A stretch of 64,000 nt of DNA from Acidihalobacter sp. (GCA_027013225.1 JALUXU010000058.1:62001-126000); one strand, 5' to 3'. Shown: positions 31,285-45,025, numbered from the stretch's first letter. The notes: generated by a model from the sequence alone, not told the origin. Numbers and translations: made by a program.

Positions 31285-32157
31285 TCATTCATTCTCCGTA
31301 AGCGCGGATCGGATCAGGGCGCGTGCGGCATTCGACAGGGTTCGGCCCTGATGGCGGATAAAGCCGAGCTGGCGTTTCATTTTCATTTCGGGCACGTCGA
31401 TGACGCGCAGACGTGCATCGAGCATGGTCAATGGCAAGGTGCTCCATCCCATGCCTATGGAAACCATGCTGCGTATGGTTTCCAGGTAATTGGTTTCCAG
31501 CCGGATCATGGGCGACAGATGATGGGGTTTCATGGCCCGGTCGATCAATGCCCGGGTGTAAGTGCCGGCGGCGGGAAGAATAGCGGGATGATCCGCCAGC
31601 GTCGCGCAATCGGCCACAGGGCACGCCGTTAGAGGATGATCTGCCGCCACCATGATCATCAGCGGATCATCCCATACCGGCGTCGACAAGAGCGCATCGG
31701 GCGTTTTGATGGGTAGCGTGACCACGGCGAGTTCCAGATCGCCCTTCTCCACCAGCCGGCAGCCGGTTTCCGAATCCAGAAACTGCAGGTCGAGATCGAC
31801 TTCGGGAAAGGTGCGGATAAAGCGGCGTAGAAGGGCCGGAAGGCGATGCAGTCCGATATGGTGAGAACTGCCAATGCTAAGCCGGCCAGTGACGCGATCC
31901 GTTAATTGCGATAGTCGTCTGCGGCTCTCTTCAACTTCGAGAAGGATTGCGCGGGCGCCCGGCAGCAAGGCGCGGCCGGCTTCGGTCAAATGGACGCGGC
32001 GCGCGAGGCGGTTGAAGAGCCGTTGTCCAAGCTCGTCTTCGAGTTGCTTGATGCGCTTGCTCACCGCCGGTTGGCTAAGGTGCAGCTGTTCGGCGGCGGT
32101 AGAAAAGGAAGTGTGTTCGGCAACGCTCAGGAAGGCGCGTAATGCATCGATATTCAT
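31285..32157 (-). CDS. LysR-family transcriptional regulator
   Basis: N-terminal HTH MNIDALRAFLSVAEHTSFSTAAEQLHLSQPAVSKRIKQLEDELGQRLF; divergent from leuC. Confidence 0.93.
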   Translation of the reverse strand: MNIDALRAFLSVAEHTSFSTAAEQLHLSQPAVSKRIKQLEDELGQRLFNRLARRVHLTEAGRALLPGARAILLEVEESRRRLSQLTDRVTGRLSIGSSHHIGLHRLPALLRRFIRTFPEVDLDLQFLDSETGCRLVEKGDLELAVVTLPIKTPDALLSTPVWDDPLMIMVAADHPLTACPVADCATLADHPAILPAAGTYTRALIDRAMKPHHLSPMIRLETNYLETIRSMVSIGMGWSTLPLTMLDARLRVIDVPEMKMKRQLGFIRHQGRTLSNAARALIRSALTENE

Positions 32158-32274
32158 AGTGAGATGGGCGGGGTATGTATTCCAGAGAGTAATTCATTTA
32201 ATGAAAAAATACCATTTGAGTTATGAATTCAAGGGCGCTATCGTAGTTCACGGATTGTATAAGGGGTTGCCGAT

Positions 32275-33678
32275 ATGTCCGGAAAGACACTTTATGACAA
32301 ATTATGGGATGCTCATGTGGTGCGAAGCGAAGAGGATGGCACCGCCTTGCTGTATATCGACCGGCATCTGGTGCATGAGGTGACCAGCCCTCAGGCATTC
32401 GAAGGCCTGCGTCTGGCGGGGCGTCATCCATGGCGTACTGACAGCGTGTTGGCAGTGGCCGATCATAACGTGCCCACCACCGATCGCCGTCATGGCATTA
32501 CCGATCCGGTGTCTCGGCAGCAGGTGGAGACGCTCGACGAGAATTGCCGCGTCTTTCACATCACCGAATTTCGCATGGACGATACCCGCCAGGGCATCGT
32601 CCACGTTATTGGCCCTGAACAGGGCGCGACACTGCCTGGAATGACTGTGGTGTGCGGTGATTCGCATACTTCCACGCACGGCGCATTCGGTGCTCTGGCG
32701 CATGGCATCGGCACATCGGAAGTCGAACATGTACTCGCTACTCAATGTCTCTTGCAGAAAAAATCCCGCAATATGCGGGTACGTGTGGAAGGAAAGGTGG
32801 CCAGCGGCGTGACCGCCAAGGATATCGCCCTGGCCGTGATCGCTGAGATCGGCACCGCCGGCGGCACGGGTTACGCTATCGAGTTTGCGGGCGAAGCGGT
32901 GCGCGCGCTGTCAATGGAAGGGCGCATGACGCTATGCAATATGGCGATAGAAGCGGGCGCGCGTGCCGGGTTGGTGGCGGTGGATCAAACCACGATCGAT
33001 TACCTCAAGGGGCGTCCCTACGCCCCAAAAGGGGCGTTGTGGGAGGCCGCTGTCGCCGCATGGGCCGACCTGCACAGCGACGAAGACGCCATGTTCGATC
33101 GGGAAGTGGTGATCGATGCCGCGGAAATACGGCCCCAGGTGACCTGGGGCACTTCGCCGGAAATGGTGGTGCCCGTGGATATGGCCGTGCCCGATCCGGA
33201 TGCGGAGCCGGATCGGGTCAAGGCCGAGAGCATGCGGCGGGCGCTGGAATACATGGGATTGAAGGCGGGCATGCCGATTACCGAGATTGCGATAGATAAA
33301 GTGTTCATCGGCTCCTGCACCAATTCGCGTATCGAGGATCTGCGCGCTGCCGCCGCCGTGGTAAAAGGGCGGCATGTGGCCGACAACGTCAAATTGGCGA
33401 TGGTGGTGCCGGGATCCGGGCTGGTCAAGCGTCAGGCCGAGGAGGAAGGCTTGGATGAGATTTTCATCGAGGCGGGTTTTGAATGGCGCGAACCCGGGTG
33501 TTCGATGTGCCTGGCGATGAATGCCGATCGCCTGGAGCCCGGCGAACGCTGCGCCTCGACCTCGAACCGCAATTTCGAGGGACGCCAGGGGCAGGGCGGG
33601 CGCACGCATCTGGTCAGTCCCGCGATGGCTGCGGCTGCCGCCGTGGCCGGCCATTTCGTCGATGTGCGTGAATTTTAA
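32275..33678 (+). CDS. leuC: 3-isopropylmalate dehydratase large subunit
   Basis: [47 protein letters not shown]. Confidence 0.97.
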   Translation: MSGKTLYDKLWDAHVVRSEEDGTALLYIDRHLVHEVTSPQAFEGLRLAGRHPWRTDSVLAVADHNVPTTDRRHGITDPVSRQQVETLDENCRVFHITEFRMDDTRQGIVHVIGPEQGATLPGMTVVCGDSHTSTHGAFGALAHGIGTSEVEHVLATQCLLQKKSRNMRVRVEGKVASGVTAKDIALAVIAEIGTAGGTGYAIEFAGEAVRALSMEGRMTLCNMAIEAGARAGLVAVDQTTIDYLKGRPYAPKGALWEAAVAAWADLHSDEDAMFDREVVIDAAEIRPQVTWGTSPEMVVPVDMAVPDPDAEPDRVKAESMRRALEYMGLKAGMPITEIAIDKVFIGSCTNSRIEDLRAAAAVVKGRHVADNVKLAMVVPGSGLVKRQAEEEGLDEIFIEAGFEWREPGCSMCLAMNADRLEPGERCASTSNRNFEGRQGQGGRTHLVSPAMAAAAAVAGHFVDVREF

Positions 33679-33691
33679 GGAGGCAAGCAGG

Positions 33692-34336
33692 ATGCGAGCA
33701 TTCACCACCCTCACCGGGAAAGTCATCCCGCTGGATCGGGCCAACGTAGATACCGACGCCATCATTCCCAAACAGTACCTGAAATCGATCAAGCGTAGCG
33801 GTTTTGGACCCAACCTGTTCGACGACTGGCGCTATCTCGACCCCGGCGAGCCGGGCATGGACAACAGCCGCCGCCGGCCGAATCCGGATTTTGTACTCAA
33901 CGACCCACGCTATGCGGGCGGTAGCATTTTGCTTGCGCGCAAGAATTTCGGTTGCGGCTCCTCGCGCGAACATGCCGTGTGGGCGCTGGACGACTATGGT
34001 ATCCGCGCGGTGATCGCGCCAAGTTTCGCCGATATCTTCTTTAACAACAGTTTCAAGAGCGGATTGTTGCCCATCGTGCTCGACGAAACTGAAGTCGATG
34101 CACTGTTCGCCGCTGTGACGGCGACACCCGGATATACGCTGACCATCGATCTGGAAGCGCAGGCCGTGAGCACACCGGAAGGGCGGCGTTTCTATTTCGA
34201 GGTCGATCCATTCCGCAAGCATTGCCTGTTGGAAGGGCTGGATGACATCGGCCTCACTCTGCAGCATGCCGACGAGATTCGCGCCTACGAGGCGAAGCGG
34301 CGGCAGGAAGCGCCGTGGCTGTTCGCCGCCGAATGA
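33692..34336 (+). CDS. leuD: 3-isopropylmalate dehydratase small subunit
   Basis: [44 protein letters not shown]. Confidence 0.97.
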   Translation: MRAFTTLTGKVIPLDRANVDTDAIIPKQYLKSIKRSGFGPNLFDDWRYLDPGEPGMDNSRRRPNPDFVLNDPRYAGGSILLARKNFGCGSSREHAVWALDDYGIRAVIAPSFADIFFNNSFKSGLLPIVLDETEVDALFAAVTATPGYTLTIDLEAQAVSTPEGRRFYFEVDPFRKHCLLEGLDDIGLTLQHADEIRAYEAKRRQEAPWLFAAE

Positions 34337-34472
34337 ACCCCGCTGTCCACGATCCGGTGGGCCTTGCCGCATGGATGCCGGTTACGATCGCGGCCGCGAT
34401 ATTCCGGGTCTGGCGTACCGCGCTGCAGACAATATAGAGCATCTTTATGATCAATAACGAGTTGAGACAACT

Positions 34473-35549
34473 ATGACCCATAAAATTTTGGTTCTACCGG
34501 GTGACGGTATTGGCCCTGAGATCATCGCCGAGGCGGTGAAGGTCATCGATGTGCTGAAGTCCAGGCACGGGCTGGATGTGGAACTCGACGAGGCGGCTAT
34601 CGGCGGCGCGGGCTACGATGCGGCGGGCCATCCGCTGCCCGAGGAAACCCTCGCCAAGGCCCGGCAGGTCGATGCCGTGCTGCTCGGTGCAGTTGGCGGG
34701 CCTCAGTACGACGCTTTGGAGCGCGCGTTGCGGCCGGAGCGGGGGCTGCTGGGCATCCGCAAGGAACTCGGCCTGTTTGCCAACCTGCGCCCCGCGCTGC
34801 TCTACCCTGAATTGGCGGATGCCTCGACGCTGAAACGCGAGGTGGTCGAAGGTTTGGACATCATGATCGTGCGAGAGCTGACCGGCGGAATCTACTTTGG
34901 TGAACCGCGTGGCATATGTACGCTGGAAAACGGTGAACGCGAAGGCTTCAACACGCTCGTTTACAGTGAACACGAGATCGAGCGTATCGCCCGAGTGGCG
35001 TACGAAACGGCGATGAAGCGCGGCAAGCGGCTATGCTCTGTGGACAAGGCCAATGTACTGGAAGTGTCCGAACTGTGGAGAGAGGTCCTCATCCGCGTGG
35101 GTCGGGAGTACCCCGAAGTCGAGCTTGACCACATGTATGTCGACAATGCAGCCATGCAACTGGTACGGGCGCCCAAGCAATTCGACGTGATCGTCACCAC
35201 GAATATGTTCGGCGACATTCTCTCCGATGCCGCCGCCATGCTGACCGGATCCATCGGCATGCTGCCCTCGGCGTCGCTCAACGAGAAAGGACAGGGCATG
35301 TATGAACCCATCCACGGCTCGGCACCCGATATCGCCGGCCAGGGTATGGCCAATCCCTTGGCAACGATTCTGTCCGTAGCGATGCTATTGCGCCATTCCC
35401 TCGGGAATGCCGAGTTGGCCGAGCGGGTGGAGAAGGCGGTGGGAGCGGTATTGCGCCAGGGCCTGCGCACCGCCGATCTCGCCAAGCCTGGCGAGTCCGC
35501 GGTCGGCACGGCAGCGATGGGCGATGCCGTGGTCGCGGCGCTGGGATGA
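34473..35549 (+). CDS. leuB: 3-isopropylmalate dehydrogenase
   Basis: [39 protein letters not shown]. Confidence 0.97.
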   Translation: MTHKILVLPGDGIGPEIIAEAVKVIDVLKSRHGLDVELDEAAIGGAGYDAAGHPLPEETLAKARQVDAVLLGAVGGPQYDALERALRPERGLLGIRKELGLFANLRPALLYPELADASTLKREVVEGLDIMIVRELTGGIYFGEPRGICTLENGEREGFNTLVYSEHEIERIARVAYETAMKRGKRLCSVDKANVLEVSELWREVLIRVGREYPEVELDHMYVDNAAMQLVRAPKQFDVIVTTNMFGDILSDAAAMLTGSIGMLPSASLNEKGQGMYEPIHGSAPDIAGQGMANPLATILSVAMLLRHSLGNAELAERVEKAVGAVLRQGLRTADLAKPGESAVGTAAMGDAVVAALG

Positions 35550-35560
35550 GGGGGCGGGCG

Positions 35561-36673
35561 ATGCAACGGGTTGGTTTGGTGGGTTGGCGTGGAATGGTCG
35601 GATCGGTGCTGATGCAGCGGATGCGCGAGGAGAACGATTTCGCGCTGATCGAACCCCATTTCTTCAGTACTTCCAATGCGGGAGGGCGTGCCCCCGACTT
35701 CGGCGGCGGAGGCACGCTCGCTGATGCCCGGGATATAGACAGTCTAAAGCAGATGAACATCATCATCAGCTGTCAAGGAGGCGACTATACCACCGATATC
35801 TATCCTCGATTGCGTACCGCCGGCTGGAAAGGCCACTGGATAGACGCGGCTTCGACGCTGCGTATGGAAAAGGACGCCGTGATTGTTCTCGATCCGGTGA
35901 ACCGCGATGTCATTGATGCCCGTCTGGCCAGCGGCGGCCGTGCCTGGATCGGGGGCAATTGCACGGTCAGCCTGATGTTGATGGGGCTCGGCGGCTTGTT
36001 CCGTGCCGGCCTGGTCGAATGGATGAGCGTTATGACCTATCAGGCGGCCAGCGGTGCCGGTGCCCGCCACATGCGCGAATTGCTTCGACAAATGGGGAAA
36101 TTGCATGAGAGCGCGGCTTCCGAGCTGGATGATCCGGCCGCTTCGATTCTCGAGATCGATGCAAAGGTCAGCGCCCAGATGCGCTCTCATGAGTTCCCTC
36201 AGGAGTATTTCGGAGCACCGCTGGCCGGAAGTTTGATTCCGTGGATAGACAAGGCCATGGAAAACGGCCAGAGCAGGGAAGAATGGAAGGCGCAGGCCGA
36301 AACCAACAAAATCCTGGGGCACGAATCCGAGCCGGTGCCCATAGATGGAATGTGCGTGCGTATCGGCAGCATGCGCTGCCATTCCCAGGCGCTGACCATC
36401 AAACTCAAGCGGGACATGCCGATCGATGAGGTCGAAGATCTGATTCGAAATGCCAATGAATGGGTGCGAGTGGTCCCCAATGAGCGCGAGGCCAGCATCA
36501 GGGAGCTTACCCCCGCCGCCGTCAGTGGTCGCCTGGAAATTCCGGTGGGCCGCTTGCGCAAGCTCAACATGGGGAGTGAATTTGTCGGTGCTTTTACATG
36601 CGGCGATCAGCTGTTATGGGGAGCGGCCGAACCCTTGCGGCGCATGCTCAGGATTTTGCTCGAACAGGGCTGA
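35561..36673 (+). CDS. asd: aspartate-semialdehyde dehydrogenase
   Basis: [32 protein letters not shown]. Confidence 0.96.
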   Translation: MQRVGLVGWRGMVGSVLMQRMREENDFALIEPHFFSTSNAGGRAPDFGGGGTLADARDIDSLKQMNIIISCQGGDYTTDIYPRLRTAGWKGHWIDAASTLRMEKDAVIVLDPVNRDVIDARLASGGRAWIGGNCTVSLMLMGLGGLFRAGLVEWMSVMTYQAASGAGARHMRELLRQMGKLHESAASELDDPAASILEIDAKVSAQMRSHEFPQEYFGAPLAGSLIPWIDKAMENGQSREEWKAQAETNKILGHESEPVPIDGMCVRIGSMRCHSQALTIKLKRDMPIDEVEDLIRNANEWVRVVPNEREASIRELTPAAVSGRLEIPVGRLRKLNMGSEFVGAFTCGDQLLWGAAEPLRRMLRILLEQG

Positions 36674-36780
36674 AGTGAAGAGAGTGGCGTCTGTTGCAGG
36701 GTGCCTTGTTTGTCTCACATACAGAGCGTGCCAGTATCTCGGCAGGTGCCGAGATGAGGATGACTGCATACCGCCGGGTT

Positions 36781-37731
36781 TCATTTTTGCATGGGTCGGG
36801 AGGTTTTCCAGTCACGATCGAACTGTTGGCGCAGCATCTTCACAGCACGACCGCGGAGGATGATTCCCACTTCCCGGTTGTGGTGCAGACTGACCCAGCT
36901 GATGTTCTGTGAGCCGATGAAGGCGAGACGGTTGCCAACGAGCATCTTTGCGTGCGGATAGGGCTTGTTCATAAATCGCACCTGGACGCCATGGTGTATC
37001 AATGGAGCCAGATTCCCACGGTCATAGGCGCTCAAGTCGGCGGGTACGATGATTCGCGCCAATTTTCCCTTGCGTTCGAATACATAGTTTATGCGTGGGA
37101 TATAGCCGAATTCCATGCTTTGCATGTCGATGGGCCCCGGTTGTTCGATGACTTCGATCAGCGCTTTTTCGCCTCCGGGTGAAATCACCAGGTTCGGGAC
37201 GCTGCGCGCTACGGCTCCTGCATGGCGGCGGTTCCAGTCAGCCTGAAAGACTTTAGCCAGAACACGGGCGACGGTGGGATTGTGGCTGATCCATAAATAA
37301 TCCCGATTTTTATGGAATCCGGCATATGTGAAATTCGCTGTGCTAATCAAGGCGGGCCCTTTGCCGTTGTCATCGACAATGTACTTGGCGTGGTCTTGGG
37401 CGAAGCGATGGGTGAAACGGGGAGGCGCCCAGCGCAATTGGGCGCCAGCGGCGGCCAGAAGCTGATATTCCCTGACCACCCGCATGTAAGGCACTCCTTG
37501 AGGGAGGCTTTCGGCGATGACCTGTACGTTTACGCCCCTGCGGGCATCGCTGCGGATGGCATTGATAATGGCGCGGTCATCTATCAGCCAGGCGTTGATT
37601 TCGACGCTGTGACGGGCTTGCTGGATAACTTTTACGACCGGCTCGACGCCGGCGTTGGGTTCGATGTAGAGCATGCGGATCCTCTCAACAGCATGGGCGC
37701 CCTGCGAAACGCATCCTGAAGTGGAAATCAT
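36781..37731 (-). CDS. phospholipase D-like / cardiolipin synthase-like protein
   Basis: Two HxK motifs with downstream context: DHAKYIVDD...ISTANFT and YPHAKMLVGN...IGSQNIS. Confidence 0.8.
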   Translation of the reverse strand: MISTSGCVSQGAHAVERIRMLYIEPNAGVEPVVKVIQQARHSVEINAWLIDDRAIINAIRSDARRGVNVQVIAESLPQGVPYMRVVREYQLLAAAGAQLRWAPPRFTHRFAQDHAKYIVDDNGKGPALISTANFTYAGFHKNRDYLWISHNPTVARVLAKVFQADWNRRHAGAVARSVPNLVISPGGEKALIEVIEQPGPIDMQSMEFGYIPRINYVFERKGKLARIIVPADLSAYDRGNLAPLIHHGVQVRFMNKPYPHAKMLVGNRLAFIGSQNISWVSLHHNREVGIILRGRAVKMLRQQFDRDWKTSRPMQK

Positions 37732-37773
37732 GTAAGCTCAGGAAAACTAAAAGATGAGTTTTTCTGAGCTTTG

Positions 37774-38640
37774 TCAGTTTCCCGCGAATGATTCATAACT
37801 GGCTTTCCCCGCCCAATCACGCGCGAATTGAACCGCCACCCGACCGCTGCGTGAGCCGCGTTCCAGAGCAAAGCGCAGCGCCTCAGCGCGTACGCCATCC
37901 GCATCGGGATACAGATTCAAGCGGCGCAGAGTGTCGAATACGACTGCCAGGTATTCTTCCTGACCGAAAGGGTGAAACGCCAGCCATAAGCCGAACCGCT
38001 CGGATAGCGATATCTTCTCCTCGGTGGCTTCGCCTGGATGGATCTCGCCGTCGATGGCGCGAGCTTCTTGATTGTCGCGCTGGTATTCGGGCAGCAGATG
38101 GCGTCTGTTTGAGGTGGCATAGATCAGCACGTTCTCGGGGGTGGCGGCCACGGAACCGTCGAGGGCGGCCTTGAGCGCCTTGTAGCTGGCATCGTCCGCT
38201 TCGAAGGAGAGGTCGTCGGTGAAAAGGATAAAACGTTCGGGGCGTTCGTACAGCGGCTCGACGATGTCCGGCAGATCGATAAGATCGCGGCGTTCCACCT
38301 CGATCAGGCGCAGTCTCTGGTCAGCGAACTCCTGCAGCATCGCCCGGATTAGCGAGGATTTGCCGGTGCCGCGCGCCCCCCATAACAGGGCGTTGTTCGC
38401 GGGCAGGCCGCGCACGAACTGAGCGGTGTTGCGTGCCAGGCGCTGTTTTTGTCGCTCGATTCCGAGCAGGGCCTCCGCCTCGAGGAGGTGGGGATGATTG
38501 ATGGCTTGAAGGTAGCCGGGACGGCGCCAGCGATAGGCGAGCGCGCTCCAATCGGGCTCTGTGTGCCGCGGCGGCAGCAATGGCTCGAGACGGTCGAGCA
38601 GGGTATCGAGACGGTTGAATAGACGGTCGATATCGGTCAT
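37774..38640 (-). CDS. DUF815-family AAA+ ATPase
   Basis: LLWGARGTGKSSLIRAML, FILFTDDLSFE, YATSNRRHLLPE. Confidence 0.85.
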   Translation of the reverse strand: MTDIDRLFNRLDTLLDRLEPLLPPRHTEPDWSALAYRWRRPGYLQAINHPHLLEAEALLGIERQKQRLARNTAQFVRGLPANNALLWGARGTGKSSLIRAMLQEFADQRLRLIEVERRDLIDLPDIVEPLYERPERFILFTDDLSFEADDASYKALKAALDGSVAATPENVLIYATSNRRHLLPEYQRDNQEARAIDGEIHPGEATEEKISLSERFGLWLAFHPFGQEEYLAVVFDTLRRLNLYPDADGVRAEALRFALERGSRSGRVAVQFARDWAGKASYESFAGN

Positions 38641-38659
38641 GGCGAGGTTGGGCTTTGGT

Positions 38660-40327
<1,668 letters not shown>

Positions 40328-40461
40328 TGAATTTCGATGCTGGTAGGATGGTATGCATATTATCGCGGTTCGGAAGGCGGCTTGCAAAGAAGCGGTCTTG
40401 CGCTAAGATAATCCAAGAGCAGATTGGCCCCAAAGACGAGGCGGCAGGTAATTACTAAAAG

Positions 40462-41982
40462 ATGAATGAAAATACGTCCGCAGAATTAGATCAGATGTTG
40501 AAGCGCGCCGCCGCCAAGCTGCCCACTTTGCCAGCGGTTGCCACCCGAGTTCTGGAGCTCGGCGAAGACCCGTATGCGGGGTCGTGTGAGCTCGCAAGCA
40601 CCATTGCGCCCGACCCGGCCTTGAGCGCACGCCTTCTCAAGGCGGCCAATTCGCCGCTCTATGCCCAGAGGCGCGCTGTGGACAACTTGCGTCAGGCGAT
40701 CAGCCTGCTGGGTTTCAACACAGCCATCACCTTGGCCTTGAGTTTTTCCCTCCAGCCGTCCGACAATGGTGGATGCGTGGACAAACGCGCCTACTGGCAC
40801 CGATCCCTCACCGCCGCCATCAGCGCGCGAGCGCTGGCCGAACTATCGAACGCCGGAGACTCCGGCCGTTTTTTTCTTGCCGCTCTCTTGCAGGACATCG
40901 GTATGCTGGTATTGGAACAGACCGATCCAGAAGAGTATGCCCGTTTGCTCGACGCAGCGACCAGTCACGGTGAGCTGGCGCGGTTGGAAATAGATGCTTT
41001 CGGCTTCGATCATGCTCATCTGGGCGCCCGTCTTCTGGAGCAATGGAACCTACCTCACCCCATCTGTCAGGCTGTCGAAACCAGCCATCATTTTTGTTTG
41101 GGCAAAGAAGAGTCGCCGCAGTCGCTGCTGGAAGGCTGTGTGGCGCTTTCAGCGCCTCTCGCCGATTATTGGCTCGGCCGGCGCTCCGGAGAAGAAGAGG
41201 CGCTTTTGGAGTTTGCACATTGGGCGCATCAAAATCTGCATATCGATGCGCGTGGATTCGATGCTGTCATGAACAGGATCGCTGCACTGTTGCCTGAATA
41301 TGCCCGCTTGTTCGAGGTCGATTTGCCCGATGCACAAGAAGCAGCGCGATTACTGGCCGAAGCGCGCGATCTTCTCATGTTGCGCAATCTCAAGGCCCTG
41401 CAGGAAGCGCGTGAATTCAAGGCGCGCAACGAATTTCTCGAGGCCAATAACCGCGAGCTGCAACGCCAATCCAAAACCGATCCCCTGACCGGCTTGTATA
41501 ACCGCCGTCATTTGATGGAAGAAGCGCAATCCGAGTTTCAAGCGGCTCAAAAGGAAGGCTGGCCGTTGACGGTGGCTTTTTTGGATATTGACTATTTCAA
41601 GCGCGTCAACGATACCTACGGTCATGAGGCTGGTGATGTCATTCTGCGGGAACTCGCCCTGCTTCTTAACCAACAGTTGCGCTACAGCGATGTGATGGCC
41701 CGCTATGGTGGTGAGGAATTCGTGGTGTTGCTGCTAGGCACGCGGGAGGTGGAAGCCTACGGCCTGATGGAGCGCTTGCGGAAAGCGGTCGAGGCTTCGG
41801 TCTTTTCCTATGGTGACCAAGAGATCAAGGTCACGATTTCCAGTGGCCTTGCCAGCATGCTCGACGGAGCGGAAGATCATTTTGACACGGTCGAGGCGCT
41901 GCTGCGCGCTGCCGACCGCGCTCTGTATGTGGCCAAGCGCGAAGGCCGCAATCGCACCGTGATCTACGGCAAGTCGAACTAA
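40462..41982 (+). CDS. HDOD-GGDEF diguanylate cyclase
   Basis: HDOD N-terminal half (LLKAANSPLYAQRRAVDNLRQAISLLG), RYSD-VMARY-GGEEF with putative I-site. Confidence 0.9.
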   Translation: MNENTSAELDQMLKRAAAKLPTLPAVATRVLELGEDPYAGSCELASTIAPDPALSARLLKAANSPLYAQRRAVDNLRQAISLLGFNTAITLALSFSLQPSDNGGCVDKRAYWHRSLTAAISARALAELSNAGDSGRFFLAALLQDIGMLVLEQTDPEEYARLLDAATSHGELARLEIDAFGFDHAHLGARLLEQWNLPHPICQAVETSHHFCLGKEESPQSLLEGCVALSAPLADYWLGRRSGEEEALLEFAHWAHQNLHIDARGFDAVMNRIAALLPEYARLFEVDLPDAQEAARLLAEARDLLMLRNLKALQEAREFKARNEFLEANNRELQRQSKTDPLTGLYNRRHLMEEAQSEFQAAQKEGWPLTVAFLDIDYFKRVNDTYGHEAGDVILRELALLLNQQLRYSDVMARYGGEEFVVLLLGTREVEAYGLMERLRKAVEASVFSYGDQEIKVTISSGLASMLDGAEDHFDTVEALLRAADRALYVAKREGRNRTVIYGKSN

Positions 41983-42076
41983 GGCCAATGTTTCATCCCG
42001 AGGACACGATGATCGTGCCGGGATGGGTTCTCTCGAGTCGCTGCTAGAGACGGGAGGCGATATCTCTTGAGGGTTC

Positions 42077-43159
42077 CTAGATTTTGGCGCGCTCGTATTG
42101 GTGGGGCCACTCGATTTCCGTCCCCAGGGCGTGGGCGGCATGCAGAGGCCAATACGGGTTTCGCAACAGTTCTCGCCCGAGGAACACCGCATCGGCCTGT
42201 TCTGCCACCAGAGTTTGTTCTGCCTGGGCCGGAGTAGTGATCAGACCCACCGCCGCAGTGGGAATTTCGGATCGCTCGCGGACCGCCTCGGCAAAAGGGA
42301 CCTGAAAGCCGGGGGCGGCGGGGATTTTGGCATCGGGCGTTAACCCGCCGCTGGAACAATCGATGAGATCGATGCCCAGCGCTTTGAGACGTTCTGCGAA
42401 AAGGATGGACTGCGGAAGATCCCAGCCGCCGTCCACCCAGTCCGTGGCCGAGATGCGCACGAACACCGGCCACTCCTTGGGCCAGATTTCGCGCACCGCG
42501 TGGGCGACCTGCAAGGGCAGGCGCATCCGGTTTTCCAGGCTTCCGCCCCAGCGATCCTGCCGTTGGTTGGAAAGCGGAGAAAGGAAACTGTGCAGCAAAT
42601 AGCCATGGGCGGCGTGAATTTCCACTACCTCGAAACCAGCGCTTAAAGCGCGTCTTGCCGCTTCGACAAACTGTTGGATGACCGTTTCTACCCCCTCTTC
42701 GTCCAGTACGGCGGGTATGGGGTGAGATGGGGAAAAACGCACTGGACTGGGCCCCATCGGCGTCCATCCGCCTTTATCCGTACCGATAGTCCCGCCTCCC
42801 TCCCATGGGGGCGTGGTCGATGCCTTGCGTCCGGCGTGGGCCAGCTGAATGGCCGGCGCGGCGCCCTGGGCGCGAATGAATGCGGCGATAGGCGCAAGAG
42901 CCTCGGCTTGGGCATCGTTCCAGAGACCGAGATCGGCGGGGCTGATGCGTCCTTCAGGGCTGACGGCAGTCGCTTCACTCATCACCAGACCCGCGCCGCC
43001 CACGGCGCGGCTGCCGAGATGGACGAGATGCCAGTCGCTGGCCATGCCTTCCGGACTGCTGTATTGGCACATGGGGGAGACGAATACGCGATTGGGAAAT
43101 GTCAGATCGCGAAGACGCAAAGGGGAGAATAATTTGCTGGCGTGCATCGGTGGCTCCAT
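42077..43159 (-). CDS. old yellow enzyme family NADH:flavin oxidoreductase (YqjM-like)
   Basis: [55 protein letters not shown]. Confidence 0.93.
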   Translation of the reverse strand: MEPPMHASKLFSPLRLRDLTFPNRVFVSPMCQYSSPEGMASDWHLVHLGSRAVGGAGLVMSEATAVSPEGRISPADLGLWNDAQAEALAPIAAFIRAQGAAPAIQLAHAGRKASTTPPWEGGGTIGTDKGGWTPMGPSPVRFSPSHPIPAVLDEEGVETVIQQFVEAARRALSAGFEVVEIHAAHGYLLHSFLSPLSNQRQDRWGGSLENRMRLPLQVAHAVREIWPKEWPVFVRISATDWVDGGWDLPQSILFAERLKALGIDLIDCSSGGLTPDAKIPAAPGFQVPFAEAVRERSEIPTAAVGLITTPAQAEQTLVAEQADAVFLGRELLRNPYWPLHAAHALGTEIEWPHQYERAKI

Positions 43160-43175
43160 TCTCCGCTGGCAGCGG

Positions 43176-43523
43176 TTAGAAACTCATCAGCTGATAACCC
43201 CGCTCGACCGCACTGACGAGATCGGCGCCGATGGCCTGCATCTGAATTTCCGTGCGCTTGAGCGTTTCTTCTTCGCCTAGTCCACGGGCATTGTAGATAC
43301 ACGCCAAAACGGCGATGCCGCTGGTCAGCAGCTCTTGGAGCAAGGGGCCAAGATTGGGATCGTTCTCGATCTGGCCAGGGACGCGCACGCCGGGTCCGAA
43401 GAAGAAAAAGCGGATGTCTTTCAGGCGGTTCTGCTGTTTGGCCACGAGCGCAAAGCGCATGGACATTTCCACCTTTACCGGATCTTTCATGTCTGACAGC
43501 AGTACGATAGCAAGTTTTGCCAT
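43176..43523 (-). CDS. DsrE-family protein
   Basis: Small Rossmann-like DsrE pattern; [10 protein letters not shown] cysteine loop. Confidence 0.75.
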   Translation of the reverse strand: MAKLAIVLLSDMKDPVKVEMSMRFALVAKQQNRLKDIRFFFFGPGVRVPGQIENDPNLGPLLQELLTSGIAVLACIYNARGLGEEETLKRTEIQMQAIGADLVSAVERGYQLMSF

Positions 43524-43527
43524 GGGC

Positions 43528-44157
43528 TCAGTCTCCTAAGTATTGAGCGAAAAAGTCCAGGGTTCTATGCCAGCCCTGGCTGACGGCATCAGGGTCATAG
43601 GAGGGGCGGTCGTCGCAGAAAAACCCATGTCCAGCCCCGGGATAAAGATCCAGAGAATAGCGTTTGTTCGCTCTGCCGAGCGTCTCGACGATACGCGCAT
43701 GTTCATCCGGTGCGATCGATGGGTCGGCGCTCCCGTACTGCAATAGAAGAGGGGCTTTCATTTCAGGCACCCGATCGAGAAGAGGCTTGCGACCCAGTCT
43801 GTCTTGTTGTGGTGCGATGCCTCCGCCATAGAATGCTACTACAGCGCGCAGGCGTTGGTTATGCTCGGCGTTGGCCATGAAGGCATAGCGGCCATCCATG
43901 CAAAAACCGAGAACCGCCGGCAAACCGGAAACATGCGGATCGTTTTCCAGGTAGTCAAGAGTTGCTTCTGCCTCACGCATCACCTGGGTATCGTCTAGGG
44001 TTTTGAGATGCTCGATGGCGTGTTGTTGATCGGAATAGGGGTGGACGTGGCCGTGATAAATGTTGGGCACAATGGCGGCGAAACCCGCTTCGGCCAGGCG
44101 TTCTGCCAGGCGTCTGAAATGCGCGTTGACTCCATACGCCTCGATGAAAACCATCAC
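43528..44157 (-). CDS. dienelactone hydrolase family protein
   Basis: GFCMDGRYAF nucleophile elbow (Cys), GAGHGF. Confidence 0.85.
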   Translation of the reverse strand: MMVFIEAYGVNAHFRRLAERLAEAGFAAIVPNIYHGHVHPYSDQQHAIEHLKTLDDTQVMREAEATLDYLENDPHVSGLPAVLGFCMDGRYAFMANAEHNQRLRAVVAFYGGGIAPQQDRLGRKPLLDRVPEMKAPLLLQYGSADPSIAPDEHARIVETLGRANKRYSLDLYPGAGHGFFCDDRPSYDPDAVSQGWHRTLDFFAQYLGD

Positions 44158-44366
44158 TGCGAAATGCGGTTTGTCATCTCCCGGATGGGCAAACCACGCA
44201 TTCTAGTCAGGAGTCACTGAGATCCAGTCCTTTTGTACAGAGCTGTTGGTCGTCATGGCGCGAGTCCTCAAGGTATAAACAGACTGGTTGGAATGTATAT
44301 CGATCGGAAAAACATTGTCAATAAGCCCGGAGCTTGTGTTTGGCCAATACTGTAATCTCAGCATTG

Positions 44367-44984
44367 TCAGTTGACGCGCAAGGCCTGCAGATAATCCTTG
44401 ACGCCGTCCAGACAGCCACGGTAGTCCTCGATGCTGCGTTGATTCTTGCTCAAGCCAGTGCAGCCCTCGATCGCGGAGACGAGAAACAAAGCCGTACGGG
44501 CGCAATCGATCTCGGGTCTGATTTCTCCCTTGGTTTGAGCGCGGGCGAGGGCGGTTTCCATCGATTTTCTCCATCTTTTGATCAGGTTCGCGAGCGAATG
44601 GCGAAACGCCTCATCCAATGGACTCATTTCCTGTATGAGATTGTTCAGGTCGCAACCCAGGCGAATCGATTCGGCATCGGCATCGGCCTGCTTGCGGGCA
44701 ATGATTTGCAGCAGCGCATCCACAGGCTTGGCCGCATGTTCCAAAGGCTCGATCCATTCGCGCCTCAAACGTTCACCGATGACCTCTTCGACCACCGCAA
44801 TCCCCAGCGCCTTCTTGGCGCTGAAGTGATGATACAAGGCGCCCTTACTGAGGCCGGTCTCGCTAAGGATGCGCTCCAGGCTGGCGCCTTGAAAGCCATG
44901 CAAATAAATCTCACGGTGAGCAGCCTCCAGCAAGCGCTGGCGTGTCAGCTCAGGGTGGCGAATTTGTCGGGTAGCTTGCATCAA
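44367..44984 (-). CDS. TetR-family transcriptional regulator
   Basis: RQRLLEAAHREIYLHGFQGASLERILSETGLSKGALYHHFSAKKALG. Confidence 0.93.
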   Translation of the reverse strand: MMQATRQIRHPELTRQRLLEAAHREIYLHGFQGASLERILSETGLSKGALYHHFSAKKALGIAVVEEVIGERLRREWIEPLEHAAKPVDALLQIIARKQADADAESIRLGCDLNNLIQEMSPLDEAFRHSLANLIKRWRKSMETALARAQTKGEIRPEIDCARTALFLVSAIEGCTGLSKNQRSIEDYRGCLDGVKDYLQALRVN

Positions 44985-45025
44985 CGAGAGTGTAAATTAT
45001 TTTTCTATGGATTGAATAGATTTAA

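Noticed and set aside
36736-36755. Perfect hairpin atctcggc-aggt-gccgagat between asd and the PLD-like gene
   Set aside because: No T-tract on either strand; could be a weak terminator but not supported enough to list.
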